Position numbers and translations under genes: made by a program
DNA from: an uncultured SAR86 cluster bacterium
Lineage (GTDB): Bacteria > Pseudomonadota > Gammaproteobacteria > Magnimaribacterales > AG-339-G14
Length of the DNA stretch: 36,616 bases
Direction: 5' to 3'
NCBI GenBank assembly: GCA_902629465.1
Contig: CACOQX010000009.1
Coordinates: 1-36,616, forward strand
Shown: one piece after another, positions 23,358 through 32,964 of the stretch
Layout of the letters: each line of letters opens with the position of its first letter
How positions within the stretch are numbered: the stretch's first letter is position 1
Notes under the pieces: generated by a model
The model's input: the letters and a program-made list of their open reading frames with translations, nothing else
Databases searched by the model: none
What the model was told of the DNA's origin: nothing

Positions 23358-25397
23358 ATGAACTTACCGCCAAAACCAAAAAAAATAAGAAAAAACTTAG
23401 TTGCGCATAAAGACAAAAGGATAGATTGGTATTATTGGTTGAGGGATGATGAGAGAAAAAACAATGAAGTGCTTAATCACTTAAAACAAGAAAATAAATA
23501 CTCAAGTTTTTGGTACAAAGAGAATAAAGTAAACTCAAAAAAAATTTATAATTATTACAAAAATAAAATACCAAAATTCGAACAAGGATTTAAAACAAAA
23601 TTAAATAAATATCAGTATTTTTCAACTGCTTCTTTTTCTCAAGAACATAGAAGGTTCTATCAAGTTCATAAAAAAAAGAAAAAACTAATTCTTGATGTAA
23701 ATAAACTAGCAAAAGATAGGAAATATTTTGACATTTCATCTATTTACCCGTCTCGAAACCATAAATATCTAGCATATGGTCAAGACATAAATGGCAGAAG
23801 AGAATATTCCATAGTTATTAGGGATATTAATAAAAATAAATTCCTAGAAGAGAATAAGTGCTCTTCCACTGGAAATATTGTCTGGAATGAAAATTCAGAT
23901 GGATATTATTATTTAAAAAAAGATCCGAAAACACTGATAGCCAATTCTTTATTTTTTCATAAATTAGGCACTAGTGTTAAAAAAGATGAATTAATTTTTA
24001 AGGAAAATGACAGAGAATATAATTTAAGTATTTCTTTAAGCAGAACAAAAAAGTATCTTCTGTTACAAGTCTCTAAAACAGAATCTAATGAATTTTGGTA
24101 TTTAAATTTAGAAGAGAAAAACTCAAATTTGGAATGTTTTCTCAAAAGAAAAAACAAACATCTTTATTACATTGACGATTCACCAGACAGGTTTTTCATA
24201 ATGAGCAATAGAGAAAATAAAAAGAATTTCGCTCTTTATGAAACAAATTCTAATAGAACGAAGGAAATTAATTGGAAATTAATTGTTGCACATAAAAAAA
24301 ATGAGCTTATTGAAAATTTTATATGCTTCAAAGATTTTATTATTTTAGAAACAAGAAAAAAAGGAATTCCTTGCTTACTACAAATTGACAGAAATAGTAA
24401 TAAAAAATCTTATATAGACTTTAAGGAAGAGTCTTTTACATTGAGTTTAGCTAATAATAACGATTACAAAGCACGAAGTTTCTCATTTATTTTTTCAAGT
24501 TTAAGAACGCCAAGCTCTCTTTACTCACAAAATTTGTATACAAAAAAGAGAAGAAAGCTCTGGAGTCAAAAAGTTTTAAATCATAAAGAAAATGAATACG
24601 AAACTAAAAGAATAACTATTGTTGCTAGAGATAAAACTAGAGTTCCTATTTCATTAATTTATAAGAAAGGTATAAATCTTAAGAAAGCCCCACTATTACA
24701 ATATGGTTATGGATCTTACGGGTTAATAATTGAACCATCTTTTAAACTATCATTTATGCCTCTAATAGACGAAGGTTTTATTTTTGCAATAGCGCATATT
24801 CGAGGCGGACAAGACCTTGGTAGAGGGTGGTATGACCAGGGACGAATGATGAATAAGATGAATACTTTTTATGATTTTATTGATTGCACAAAAAAACTTC
24901 ATAGTAAAAATATAGGAAATGAAAAAAAAACTTATGCTATGGGAGGAAGTGCGGGAGGTCTTCTGATGGGTGCAATCATAAACTTAGAACCCCAATTGTA
25001 TAAAGGCATAGTTTCGGCAGTTCCCTTTGTCGATGTATTAACTACTATGTCGGATGAAAGCATTCCTTTAACAACTTTTGAATATAAAGAATGGGGCAAT
25101 CCAATAAAGAAAAAAGAATATTACTATATAAAACGATATTCTCCTTATGACAATATTGGTAATAAACCTTATCCACCTGTTTTAGTCACTTCTAGTTTAT
25201 TTGACTCTCAAGTTCAATATTTTGAACCAGCAAAGTATGTACTTAAACTTAGAGAATATAGTACTTCAAATAATCCAATTCTTTTAAAGATGAATTTGAT
25301 TGGAGGTCATGCTGGAAAAAGTGGCAGGCTTGCATCCCTAAAGGAAACGGCTGAGGAATTGGGATTTCTAAGCACACTTTCTACAAAAGATTCTTAA
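23358..25397 (+). CDS. ptrB: Oligopeptidase B (prolyl oligopeptidase family serine peptidase)
   Basis: A cytoplasmic S9A peptidase that cleaves short peptides after basic residues. The N-terminus (DKRIDWYYWLRDDER) is the oligopeptidase B signature before the beta-propeller (about 75-400). The catalytic domain has YGSYG, the AHIRGGQDLGRGWYDQGRM region, Ser531 (MGGSAGGLLMG), Asp616 (SLFDSQVQYFEPAKYV) and His651 (GGHAGKSGR); positions are within one residue of E. coli PtrB. The propeller is very lysine/asparagine-rich, reflecting AT bias. Length 679 aa is normal. No Shine-Dalgarno is obvious before the ATG. Its 3' end overlaps the convergent FAD oxidoreductase gene by 17 bases, so the two mRNAs are antisense at their ends. 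Confidence 0.93.
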   Translation: MNLPPKPKKIRKNLVAHKDKRIDWYYWLRDDERKNNEVLNHLKQENKYSSFWYKENKVNSKKIYNYYKNKIPKFEQGFKTKLNKYQYFSTASFSQEHRRFYQVHKKKKKLILDVNKLAKDRKYFDISSIYPSRNHKYLAYGQDINGRREYSIVIRDINKNKFLEENKCSSTGNIVWNENSDGYYYLKKDPKTLIANSLFFHKLGTSVKKDELIFKENDREYNLSISLSRTKKYLLLQVSKTESNEFWYLNLEEKNSNLECFLKRKNKHLYYIDDSPDRFFIMSNRENKKNFALYETNSNRTKEINWKLIVAHKKNELIENFICFKDFIILETRKKGIPCLLQIDRNSNKKSYIDFKEESFTLSLANNNDYKARSFSFIFSSLRTPSSLYSQNLYTKKRRKLWSQKVLNHKENEYETKRITIVARDKTRVPISLIYKKGINLKKAPLLQYGYGSYGLIIEPSFKLSFMPLIDEGFIFAIAHIRGGQDLGRGWYDQGRMMNKMNTFYDFIDCTKKLHSKNIGNEKKTYAMGGSAGGLLMGAIINLEPQLYKGIVSAVPFVDVLTTMSDESIPLTTFEYKEWGNPIKKKEYYYIKRYSPYDNIGNKPYPPVLVTSSLFDSQVQYFEPAKYVLKLREYSTSNNPILLKMNLIGGHAGKSGRLASLKETAEELGFLSTLSTKDS

Positions 25398-26469
25398 CAA
25401 GTTTTCCTATAGCCAAGGATGACGTAAGACCCGGGCTTTCTATACCTTGTAAATTTATAAAATTTTCAATTCCATGATCATCTCTTGATTGAATGCTAAA
25501 ATCTCGCATAGACTCACTCGGTTTTGTTATTTTAGGTCTTATCCCTGCGTAATCTGGATGCAACTTATCTGGATCTATATCAGGCCAATAGTTAGAGATG
25601 GAACTAATGAATTTATCCTTCAAATTTTCATTAAAGCCATAATCGATCTTATCTACAAACTCAACATCAGGGCCAAATCGCATTCCGCCTGCTAGATCAA
25701 AACCAATATGAATTCCTAAACTATGCTGACCTGATACCGGATAAATCAAGTTAGAAAAAGGAGATTTTCCTGAGTATTTAAAATAATGTCCTTTAGCAAA
25801 ATAATTTCTATAAATTTTATTTTTTGGAAAGTTTTCAATATTTTTTAAAGTTTTTTCATTGCTTAATCCGCTGCAATTTATTAAAAATTCGCTTTCAATC
25901 AAAAACTCACCTTCCGTCGAGCAAGAAACAGTAAATTTCTTTTCTTTCTTTTTTGCTCTTAAAAAAGATGTTCGCAGGGAGATAAGACCTCCAAAATGCT
26001 GAATATCTCCCTCCAAAGCAGTTACATATTCAGGTACATCAATTACTCCTGAATTGGGGGAATAAAGTGCTTCGTGAAATTTTAATCCCGGATTATTTTC
26101 TAAAACTTCTTCATTGTCTGCTCTGTTAATTTCAACGTTGTTTTCTAATCCTTGAGTAAGAATTTTATCTAAGTGTGAGAGCTCCGATTTATTTGTAGCT
26201 ATAATGAACTTGCCGTATTTTTTGTGGTTAATTTTTTTTTCTTTGGCGTATTCATAAATAAGTTTATTTCCTTCAACACAAAGTTTTGTTTTTAAAAAAT
26301 TTTTTGGATAGTAAATTCCTGCATGTATCACTCCTGAATTACGCGACGAGGTAACATCTCCTGCTCTTTCGTTTTTTTCTAAAACAATAGTTTCCATCCC
26401 GGACTTCGAAAGTTCGCGTGCTATACTCAATCCGATTACACCGCCACCAATAACGATTACATCAGTCAT
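25381..26469 (-). CDS. FAD-dependent oxidoreductase, L-2-hydroxyglutarate oxidase (LhgO) type
   Basis: A DAO-family flavoprotein, probably oxidising L-2-hydroxyglutarate or a related 2-hydroxy acid and passing electrons to the membrane quinone pool. The N-terminal dinucleotide fold is VIVIGGGVIGLSIARELSKSG with the ribose-binding VLEKN. SSRNSGVIHAGIYYPKNFLK is the LhgO signature, followed by GKFIIATN; the C-terminus has GIRPKITKP and FINLQGIESPGLTSSLAIG. Length 362 is slightly below E. coli LhgO (422). It overlaps the upstream AGCS transporter gene by eight bases, so they form an operon; together they suggest amino acid or 2-keto acid metabolism. Exact substrate unproven. Confidence 0.85.
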   Translation of the reverse strand: MTDVIVIGGGVIGLSIARELSKSGMETIVLEKNERAGDVTSSRNSGVIHAGIYYPKNFLKTKLCVEGNKLIYEYAKEKKINHKKYGKFIIATNKSELSHLDKILTQGLENNVEINRADNEEVLENNPGLKFHEALYSPNSGVIDVPEYVTALEGDIQHFGGLISLRTSFLRAKKKEKKFTVSCSTEGEFLIESEFLINCSGLSNEKTLKNIENFPKNKIYRNYFAKGHYFKYSGKSPFSNLIYPVSGQHSLGIHIGFDLAGGMRFGPDVEFVDKIDYGFNENLKDKFISSISNYWPDIDPDKLHPDYAGIRPKITKPSESMRDFSIQSRDDHGIENFINLQGIESPGLTSSLAIGKLVKNLL

Positions 26470-28102
26470 CTGTTTTATTATTATAGGAATTGATAAGACT
26501 CTTCATTTCATGTCTAAGGAGAAAAATTGAAATTAAATTCGGCAAGGTACTTGCTGCAACTGTAATCAAAGCAAAATTCCATATTATTTCAGTATCTATG
26601 TATCCACTTCCTGCAATAAAGAAAGCTAAAATATAAAGAATTCTGTAATAGATTATTGAAGATTCTCCAAATAGATAGGCAGTGCAACGATCGCCATAAT
26701 AAGCCCATGTGATAACTGTAGAAAAGGCAAATAATAATAATCCAATAGATACTATGTACTCACCATAACTTCCAAAAAATCCTTTGTTAAAAGCCTTACT
26801 TGTTAATACTGCAGATTTTACAAGTGATTTACCGACAAAATCATAAGCGGCATCGATCTCTGAATTATTTATTCTTATTGTTCCTGTGAAAGGAATCCCA
26901 TTTTTATTGACAGTAACTTCTTCAGCAATAGATCGATTATTAAGGATTGTCACCTTACTTTGAATTTTTCCTGAAATGATGTCTAGGTCGCCTGAAAAGC
27001 TCTTTAAAGATGAATTTTTTCCAGATAAAAAATTTAATATATCTATACTATCTCTTTCTTCTTCTAAAGTTCCATTAACGATATACATTGAAGTCCTTTC
27101 AAAACTGTTATTGAATTTTTCTGTCCAAACTCCGGATGAAAGGATTACTAAACCAGTTAAAGTGCAGATTAAGATTGTATCTATAAATGGCTCTAAAATT
27201 GATACGAACCCCTCTTCAACCGAATGTTTGGTTCTTGAGGTTGCATGAGCAATAGGAGCAGAACCTTGACCTGCTTCATTAGAATACAAACCTCTTGCGA
27301 CTCCATAAGTAAAAGCTAACGAGAAAGATGCTCCTAGAAAACCTCCCACAACGGAAGTGCCTTCAAAAACATCAAGAATTATTATTTGAAATGAGGGAAT
27401 GATATTCTCATAGTTGAATATAAGAACACTCAATCCTCCTATGAGATATACAAAAGCCATTAATGGGACTATTGAGGCCGCTATTGTGGATATTCTTTTG
27501 ATTCCTCCTATGATTACAAGAGCCACTAGTAAGCTCATTACAACGGAAGTTCTTAAAGGATCTATTCCAAAACTTGATTCAATCGTACTTGAGATATTGT
27601 CTATTTGAGGCATATTTCCTGATCCAAAAGTACTTATAAGGAGAGAAAAAGCAAAAATAACTCCGAGCCACTTCATATTTAAGCCTTTTTCCATATATAC
27701 CATCGGACCACCTGATATTTCTCCAAAGTTATTTTTTTCTCGATATGCATGAGATAAAGAAACTTCAACAAATTTAGTCGTCATCCCAAGAAAAGCGGTA
27801 ATCCACATCCAAAATAAAGCTGCTGGGCCACCAATAAAAATAGCCATTGCCACTCCGCCAATGTTTCCTGTCCCAACGGTTCCTGATAAGGCTGTGCTTA
27901 GAGCTTGAAAAGGAGAAGTTTGTCCTTCGTTATCTTTTCCAGAAGAAAATAGAACTCTCCATCCTCGCAGAAAATATCTTATTTGAGGAACTCCTAAATA
28001 TACTGTGAAAAAAACACCTATCGAGAGTAAAAGCAAAGGAAACCAAGTAGCACTTCCGAAGTAGCTATCAACATAAAGAATATAGCTGTTAAGGATTTCC
28101 AA
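26462..28102 (-). CDS. Sodium:alanine/glycine symporter (AGCS family)
   Basis: A multi-spanning inner-membrane transporter importing alanine, glycine or similar amino acids with sodium. The family signature ALSGTVGTGNIGGVAMAI (71-88) is intact, along with FWMWITAFLGMTTKFVEV, EISGGPMVYMEKG and YSNEAGQGSAPIAHA (273-287). A polar insert of about 100 residues (roughly 328-430), with beta-like segments such as GKIQSKVTILNN and GTIRINNSEIDAAYDF, sits between two late membrane helices where ordinary members have a short loop; it probably projects into the periplasm. The apparent start is TTG at 28102, directly after the glutaredoxin TAA. It overlaps the FAD oxidoreductase gene. Confidence 0.92.
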   Translation of the reverse strand: MEILNSYILYVDSYFGSATWFPLLLLSIGVFFTVYLGVPQIRYFLRGWRVLFSSGKDNEGQTSPFQALSTALSGTVGTGNIGGVAMAIFIGGPAALFWMWITAFLGMTTKFVEVSLSHAYREKNNFGEISGGPMVYMEKGLNMKWLGVIFAFSLLISTFGSGNMPQIDNISSTIESSFGIDPLRTSVVMSLLVALVIIGGIKRISTIAASIVPLMAFVYLIGGLSVLIFNYENIIPSFQIIILDVFEGTSVVGGFLGASFSLAFTYGVARGLYSNEAGQGSAPIAHATSRTKHSVEEGFVSILEPFIDTILICTLTGLVILSSGVWTEKFNNSFERTSMYIVNGTLEEERDSIDILNFLSGKNSSLKSFSGDLDIISGKIQSKVTILNNRSIAEEVTVNKNGIPFTGTIRINNSEIDAAYDFVGKSLVKSAVLTSKAFNKGFFGSYGEYIVSIGLLLFAFSTVITWAYYGDRCTAYLFGESSIIYYRILYILAFFIAGSGYIDTEIIWNFALITVAASTLPNLISIFLLRHEMKSLINSYNNKTDD

Positions 28103-28330
28103 TTATTCTTCAGATCTTACTTTTGCTTCAAATTCAGTATAGCCGCCAATTAATTCTCCATTAATAGTAATTTGTGGAAATGTTCTTGCTGAAGGAAATT
28201 TTTCAAACATTTGCTCCCTAGTAAAATCAACATCAAGCATATATTTTTTATATTCAAAGTTTTTTTGTTTGCATAAATTTTCTGCTTTGTCACAAAAAGG
28301 ACATTGCGGTTTAGACCAAATCTCTATCAT
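28103..28330 (-). CDS. Glutaredoxin (dithiol, CPFC)
   Basis: A 75-aa thiol-disulfide oxidoreductase reduced by glutathione in the cytoplasm. It has the CPFC active site (KPQCPFCDKAENL), the TFPQITINGELIGGY substrate-binding cis-Pro strand and the GG turn. I chose the ATG at 28330 (MIEIWSKPQC) because an AAGAGG ribosome binding site lies just upstream and it begins at the family N-terminus; the longer frame to 28363 adds eleven unrelated residues. Its stop adjoins the TTG start of the AGCS transporter, so they are translationally linked. Confidence 0.9.
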   Translation of the reverse strand: MIEIWSKPQCPFCDKAENLCKQKNFEYKKYMLDVDFTREQMFEKFPSARTFPQITINGELIGGYTEFEAKVRSEE

Positions 28331-28351
28331 AATTAACCTCTTACTAATTTT

Positions 28352-29047
28352 ATGACACTTCAAGCAATATCAAAAGGATTTGAGTATTACAAAAAATATG
28401 GATTGAATTTTACTATTAAGATTCTCCCGTTAATTATTCTTTTTGGTTATTTTGCAAGTCTCGGCTCTTCATCAAGCCTGTCAGAGGGAATATCAAATTT
28501 TGATATTTCTCTATTACTGATTAATAATTTTTTGATATCGCCTCTCTTGACTATCATCTCTATTTTCGTAGCAAATGACTTAATAGATAAAAGTAACAGA
28601 GATGTTTTGGTCTACTACATTGGTTCATGGCAAATATTATTGAGAGTTTTGATACTTTCTATAATTTCTACTCTTTGCATTGGAATAGGGCTAGTTCTGT
28701 TTGTAGTCCCGGGAATACTTCTTGCCGGATTACTTATCTTTGTGAATTATTTTGCAATTTTAGAGAACAAAACAGTTCTTGACTCTTTAAACCTTTCTTG
28801 GGAGAAATCAAAATTAAACTTTATTCAATGCACTCTCATGGCAGGTTTTTTTTGGTTCATTACAATTCTAACAATTACTATTATGTCTGAAATCTCTTTA
28901 AGTTACGAAGAGCTTAGTCAAATTTCACAAACTTATACGATCATTTCAAGTAGCTTGGCAATATACATACAGGTGTGTTTAATTTCTTTTCCCATCTTGG
29001 TTTTTTACAAAAACCAATCACTTAATGAAATCAAAGATAACATCTAA
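28352..29047 (+). CDS. YciC-like integral membrane protein (231 aa)
   Basis: About six hydrophobic segments are visible, for example residues 22-36, 48-70, 94-125 and 160-180. The stretch FVVPGILLAGLLIFVNYFAILENKTVLDSLNLSW resembles the helical hairpin followed by an amphipathic segment found in UPF0259/YciC and related membrane proteins. Function is unknown. No clear ribosome binding site is present before the ATG, which is 21 bases from the divergent glutaredoxin start. The 3' end overlaps holB by 30 bases tail to tail. Confidence 0.65.
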   Translation: MTLQAISKGFEYYKKYGLNFTIKILPLIILFGYFASLGSSSSLSEGISNFDISLLLINNFLISPLLTIISIFVANDLIDKSNRDVLVYYIGSWQILLRVLILSIISTLCIGIGLVLFVVPGILLAGLLIFVNYFAILENKTVLDSLNLSWEKSKLNFIQCTLMAGFFWFITILTITIMSEISLSYEELSQISQTYTIISSSLAIYIQVCLISFPILVFYKNQSLNEIKDNI

Positions 29048-29932
29048 TTGGAGTTTCTTATTAATAGGCACCTTATTTGCCAGCAAAGCCTGAAAAGAAA
29101 TGATTTCTTCTAAAAATAAAAAAAGTCTTTCTTCACCAAGTAGAGAAGTAATTACTGAATTTTTATTATTTGCTTTATTAAATTCTCCTAAGATTGTTTG
29201 GAAAACATTTAGTTTTAAAACATTTAATCTAAAATTTAAATAGTCATCATTCCAAGTATCTAATATCGTTTCTTTGGAAAAATTATAATTATCCAAAGAT
29301 TCAATAGTGTTTATAAAAAGATCCGATAAAAAATTAAATTCCTTCTCTGACATTGAATCTAAATCGTATTCTTTGTAAAGAATTTCAGAAAATAATGGAT
29401 CAATTTTAATTCCATTAAATTTATTTTTTAATTCTTTGTGTTGAATATTTATTCTTATTAATCTACTTAAAATGGTTTTTTTTAATTTAAAAGGCCTTGA
29501 AGAAAGCATGATGATATGAGAATTTTTTGGTGGCTCTTCTAAAATCTTCAATAGGTAATTTTGTGCCTCTTCATTGAGTTTTTCTGCACAATTAATTTTG
29601 ATTACTTTTGCATTAGAAATTAGTGAAGTCTCATTTAAAACATTGATAATTCCCCTATTTTTATCGGTGTCACCTCTGAGAGATCCAATTCCTATCTTGT
29701 CTTTATCGTCCGGTAAAATCTCTAGAAAATCCGGATTTGAATTTCCATTAAAAGATTTACAAGATTTGCATTCATCACAAAAAATAGATTTTTCTTTATT
29801 AGAAGTACATAAAATTTTCTTAATAAAATTATCTGTTAACTTATGTGATTCATTGGAATCTTTACACTCAAAAAGGTAAGCATGTGAAATATTATGTAAA
29901 TTAAAATCTTTTTTAAAAAAATCAGCTTTCAT
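29018..29932 (-). CDS. holB: DNA polymerase III subunit delta'
   Basis: A clamp-loader subunit that helps load the beta clamp at primer ends. The zinc module is complete: Cys42, Cys52, Cys55 and Cys58 (LCTSNKEKSIFCDECKSC). NPDFLEILPDD, AEKLNEEAQNYLLKILEEPP and SSRPFKLKKTILSR match the AAA+ core of delta'. The P-loop region (YLFECKDSNESHKL) is degenerate, as expected because delta' does not hydrolyse ATP. Length 304 is normal, but the C-terminal collar domain is very divergent. It overlaps tmk by 11 bases, the standard tmk-holB order. Confidence 0.93.
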   Translation of the reverse strand: MKADFFKKDFNLHNISHAYLFECKDSNESHKLTDNFIKKILCTSNKEKSIFCDECKSCKSFNGNSNPDFLEILPDDKDKIGIGSLRGDTDKNRGIINVLNETSLISNAKVIKINCAEKLNEEAQNYLLKILEEPPKNSHIIMLSSRPFKLKKTILSRLIRINIQHKELKNKFNGIKIDPLFSEILYKEYDLDSMSEKEFNFLSDLFINTIESLDNYNFSKETILDTWNDDYLNFRLNVLKLNVFQTILGEFNKANNKNSVITSLLGEERLFLFLEEIISFQALLANKVPINKKLQLDVIFDFIK

Positions 29933-30533
29933 TGAGTTTTTTTTCTATACATTCTTTTGCTAATTCAAATACTTCTTTTTCACTATTGGTTGAATCTATT
30001 GTTACTATTCGATTTGAATCTTCACGAGCAAGCTTTAGATATGAATCTCTAATTCTTTCAAAGAAGTCTATTTCTTCTTCTTCAAACCTATCTAGTGTAT
30101 CTCTATCTTTTGCTCTCATAAGTCCTTCTTCTACAGGCAAATCTAAATAAATAGTTAAATCTGGTTCAGGAAAATTTAACGGCTTTATAAATTTATCTAG
30201 ATCTTCTTTATTAATTTTTCTTCCTGCTCCTTGATAAGCGTAAGTGGAATCTAGATATCTATCAGATAAGATATTTTTATTTTTTTCTAAAGCTGGGTGA
30301 ATAATTTTTCTGACGTGTTCAATTCTGTCTGCAAGGAGAAGAAAAGTCTCAGAAATTGGATCTAACTCTATAGTTTTGTCTAGAAGAAGTTTTCTCAATT
30401 CTGCGCCCTCTTCTGTTGATCCAGGTTCTTTTGTAAAAATAAATTCTATACTGTTATCTATAAAATATTTTTTTAAATTTTTTATCAGAGTAGATTTACC
30501 TGCTCCTTCACTTCCCTCTAAGGTAATAAACAT
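29922..30533 (-). CDS. tmk: Thymidylate kinase
   Basis: It phosphorylates dTMP to dTDP in the cytoplasm. The P-loop GSEGAGKST (7-15), DRY/DSTYAYQGAGR (the LID-proximal DR motif and substrate region), and TIYLDLPVEEGLMRAKDR are all present. Length 203 aa is typical. The stop of mltG and the ATG of tmk share a base (TAATG), indicating coupled translation. Confidence 0.97.
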   Translation of the reverse strand: MFITLEGSEGAGKSTLIKNLKKYFIDNSIEFIFTKEPGSTEEGAELRKLLLDKTIELDPISETFLLLADRIEHVRKIIHPALEKNKNILSDRYLDSTYAYQGAGRKINKEDLDKFIKPLNFPEPDLTIYLDLPVEEGLMRAKDRDTLDRFEEEEIDFFERIRDSYLKLAREDSNRIVTIDSTNSEKEVFELAKECIEKKLNES

Positions 30534-31453
30534 TATTTTCGTAGTTGATATTTTTTTACTGCTTTTAGATGGTCATCATAATTAGTTGAAAATTCATGGC
30601 TACATTTATCTTTTGCTACAAAATACAAATATTCATGCTCTTCTGGCTGGGCAGCAGCAAATATTGAATTTTTTGACGGATTAGAAATTGGACCTGGAGG
30701 TAATCCTTTATGCATATAAGTATTATATAAGGAAGAATCTTTCAAATCTTTCTTCTTTAAGTCGCCATCAAAATCTTTTAAACCATAAATTGTTGTTGAA
30801 TCCATTTGCAGAAGCATATTTTTTTCAAGTCTGTTATAAATAACTCCGGATATTTTTTCTCTTTCATTAGCACATGATTCTTTTTCTAAAATTGAAGCTA
30901 TGATTAAAATTTCTTTTTTCGAAAAGTTATTCACTTTATTAGTACGCTCTTTCCAAGATTTATTTAAATCAATAATTTGTTTTTCTACAGAATTTTTTAA
31001 AATAGAAAATAATTCGCTCTCTCTATTATAAAAATAAATATCTGGTTTCACATATCCTTCAAATTCACAATTATTTTGAAAATCTGAATTTTGGCAAAAT
31101 TTGTTTAGGATTTTTTTTGAAAATAAATCTGATACCTTTGAACCTTCGGGTACAACAAATTTTTTTAAAACTATTTTTCCAAAATAAACCTTATTAAAAA
31201 TATCAATCAAGGAATCATTATCATTAATTTTATATTTCCCTAAATAAATTTTTTTATCAGTTCCAGAAACATTGAAGATAAGTTTTATCACTTTAGGCAT
31301 AAAGATATTTTTATCTTCTAAATTAATAAAAATTTCACTTAAGTTATTACCTTCCGTAATTTGAAAGTCTGATTCTATATTTAAGGGTTTAAGAACTAGA
31401 AAAGTATAAAAAATGATATTTAAAGAAAATATCAAAAAAAATAGGTATTTCAC
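30533..31453 (-). CDS. mltG: Endolytic murein transglycosylase MltG
   Basis: An inner-membrane lytic transglycosylase that cleaves nascent glycan strands and sets peptidoglycan chain length. One N-terminal transmembrane segment (3-22) is followed by a LysM-like module (about 25-95: ITEGNNLSEIFINL) and the YceG domain. The catalytic motif ASILEKES (186-193, with Glu190/Glu192) and MDSTTIYGL and GLPPGPISNPSKNSIFAAA are conserved. Start is GTG at 31453, overlapping the fabF TAG by one base. The usual pabC between fabF and mltG is absent. Confidence 0.95.
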   Translation of the reverse strand: MKYLFFLIFSLNIIFYTFLVLKPLNIESDFQITEGNNLSEIFINLEDKNIFMPKVIKLIFNVSGTDKKIYLGKYKINDNDSLIDIFNKVYFGKIVLKKFVVPEGSKVSDLFSKKILNKFCQNSDFQNNCEFEGYVKPDIYFYNRESELFSILKNSVEKQIIDLNKSWKERTNKVNNFSKKEILIIASILEKESCANEREKISGVIYNRLEKNMLLQMDSTTIYGLKDFDGDLKKKDLKDSSLYNTYMHKGLPPGPISNPSKNSIFAAAQPEEHEYLYFVAKDKCSHEFSTNYDDHLKAVKKYQLRK

Positions 31454-32691
31454 TAAAGCTTTTTAAAAATTAAAGATACATTCGTCCCGCCAAAACCAAA
31501 AGAATTGCTCATGGAATAATTAACTTCTTTATTCTTTGACTTATTAGGAGTCAGGTCGAGATCAAACTCATTATCGGGTTCATTGAGATTTATTGTTGGA
31601 GGAATAATAGAATCTTGCATTGCTAGAAGGCAAAAAATCGCTTCTATTGCTCCTGCCGCTCCCAATAAATGACCAGTCATTGATTTTGTAGAACTCACGG
31701 ATAAGTTTTTTCTACCTTTAAATATTTCTGATATTGCCTTGGCTTCAATTACATCTCCTAAAGGAGTAGATGTGCCATGAGCATTTATATAATCAATCTT
31801 TTCATAATCTTCTTTGAAATCATTTAAAGCATTGATCATCGCATTGTAAGCACCTCTCCCATCCTCAGCAGGTGCAGTTATATGGTAAGCATCATCACTT
31901 TGTCCGAAACCTACAACTTCGCCATAGATTTTAGCTTTTCTATTTTTTGCAGACTCTAGTTCTTCTAAAATCAATATACCTGCGCCCTCTCCTAATAAAA
32001 ACCCATCTCTTTTTTTATCCCACGGACAACTTGCTTGCTTAGGATTTTCATTATTTGTTGATAGAGCTTTCGCAGCATTAAAACCCGCAAGACCTAGAGG
32101 AGTGATTCCGGCTTCTGACCCTCCGGTAATCATTATATCTGCATCGCCATAAGAAATAGTTCTGGCTGAATAACCTATACTGTGACCAGCACTGGAACAT
32201 GCTGAGACAATTGAAATATTAGGTCCTTGTAAATTATATTTAATTGCTACATTCCCAGATGCCATATTTATGATTGCACCGGGAACAAAAAATGGTGAAA
32301 TTTTTCTTGATCCTTTATTTGCAAGAATTAGAGCATTTTCTTCAATACTACCGAGGCCACCTATTCCGGAACCAATTGAAACTCCTATTCTTGTCCTCGC
32401 AATATCATCTAAAAATATACCAGCATCTTTTAATGCTTGATCCGAAGCAGTAAGAGCATACTGGATAAATGGGTCAATTCGCCTTTTTTCCTTCGGAGAT
32501 AATCCAGAAACCTCATCGTATCCTTTTAATTCTGCAGCAAAGGTTGTAGAAAATCCTGTTGGATCGAATTTTGTTATTCGACTAGCACCACTTTTACCAC
32601 TTACTATACTTGACCAGGTAGAATCGAGGTCATTTCCTAATGGAGAAACAATGCCAAGACCAGTTACGACAACCCGTCTTTTTTCTGACAT
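31453..32691 (-). CDS. fabF: 3-oxoacyl-ACP synthase II
   Basis: A condensing enzyme that extends acyl-ACP with malonyl-ACP in fatty acid synthesis. The Cys165-His305-His341 triad is complete (SACSSAGHSIG, NAHGTSTPLGD, STKSMTGHLLGAAG). RRVVVTGLGIVSPLGN starts the protein and NSFGFGGTNVSLIFKKL ends it. The length of 412 aa matches E. coli FabF. It follows acpP by 12 bases in the conserved acpP-fabF order. Confidence 0.97.
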   Translation of the reverse strand: MSEKRRVVVTGLGIVSPLGNDLDSTWSSIVSGKSGASRITKFDPTGFSTTFAAELKGYDEVSGLSPKEKRRIDPFIQYALTASDQALKDAGIFLDDIARTRIGVSIGSGIGGLGSIEENALILANKGSRKISPFFVPGAIINMASGNVAIKYNLQGPNISIVSACSSAGHSIGYSARTISYGDADIMITGGSEAGITPLGLAGFNAAKALSTNNENPKQASCPWDKKRDGFLLGEGAGILILEELESAKNRKAKIYGEVVGFGQSDDAYHITAPAEDGRGAYNAMINALNDFKEDYEKIDYINAHGTSTPLGDVIEAKAISEIFKGRKNLSVSSTKSMTGHLLGAAGAIEAIFCLLAMQDSIIPPTINLNEPDNEFDLDLTPNKSKNKEVNYSMSNSFGFGGTNVSLIFKKL

Positions 32692-32703
32692 ATTTAAAAA
32701 AAA

Positions 32704-32937
32704 TTATTCTGCAGAATCTATATAGTTTACTGCATCCTCAACAGTAGCTATCTTTTCTGCCTCTTCATCGGGAATCTCTATTTCAAATTCCTCTTCGAAA
32801 GCCATCACTAATTCAACAGTATCTAATGAATCTGCTCCTAGATCATCGATAAAGCTAGCGGAAAGAGATACTTCTTCTTCACCAACTCCTAATTGTTCGC
32901 AAACTATCCTACGAACTCTATCTTCAGTACTGCTCAT
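32704..32937 (-). CDS. acpP: Acyl carrier protein
   Basis: A 77-aa acidic four-helix carrier of growing acyl chains. The phosphopantetheine site is Ser37 in [18 protein letters not shown]. Composition and length are canonical. It has its own strong-looking promoter and an AGAGGT ribosome binding site, fitting the need for very high ACP levels compared with neighbouring genes. Confidence 0.98.
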   Translation of the reverse strand: MSSTEDRVRRIVCEQLGVGEEEVSLSASFIDDLGADSLDTVELVMAFEEEFEIEIPDEEAEKIATVEDAVNYIDSAE

Positions 32938-32964
32938 ATGAACCTCTATTTAAAAATTGTTTGA

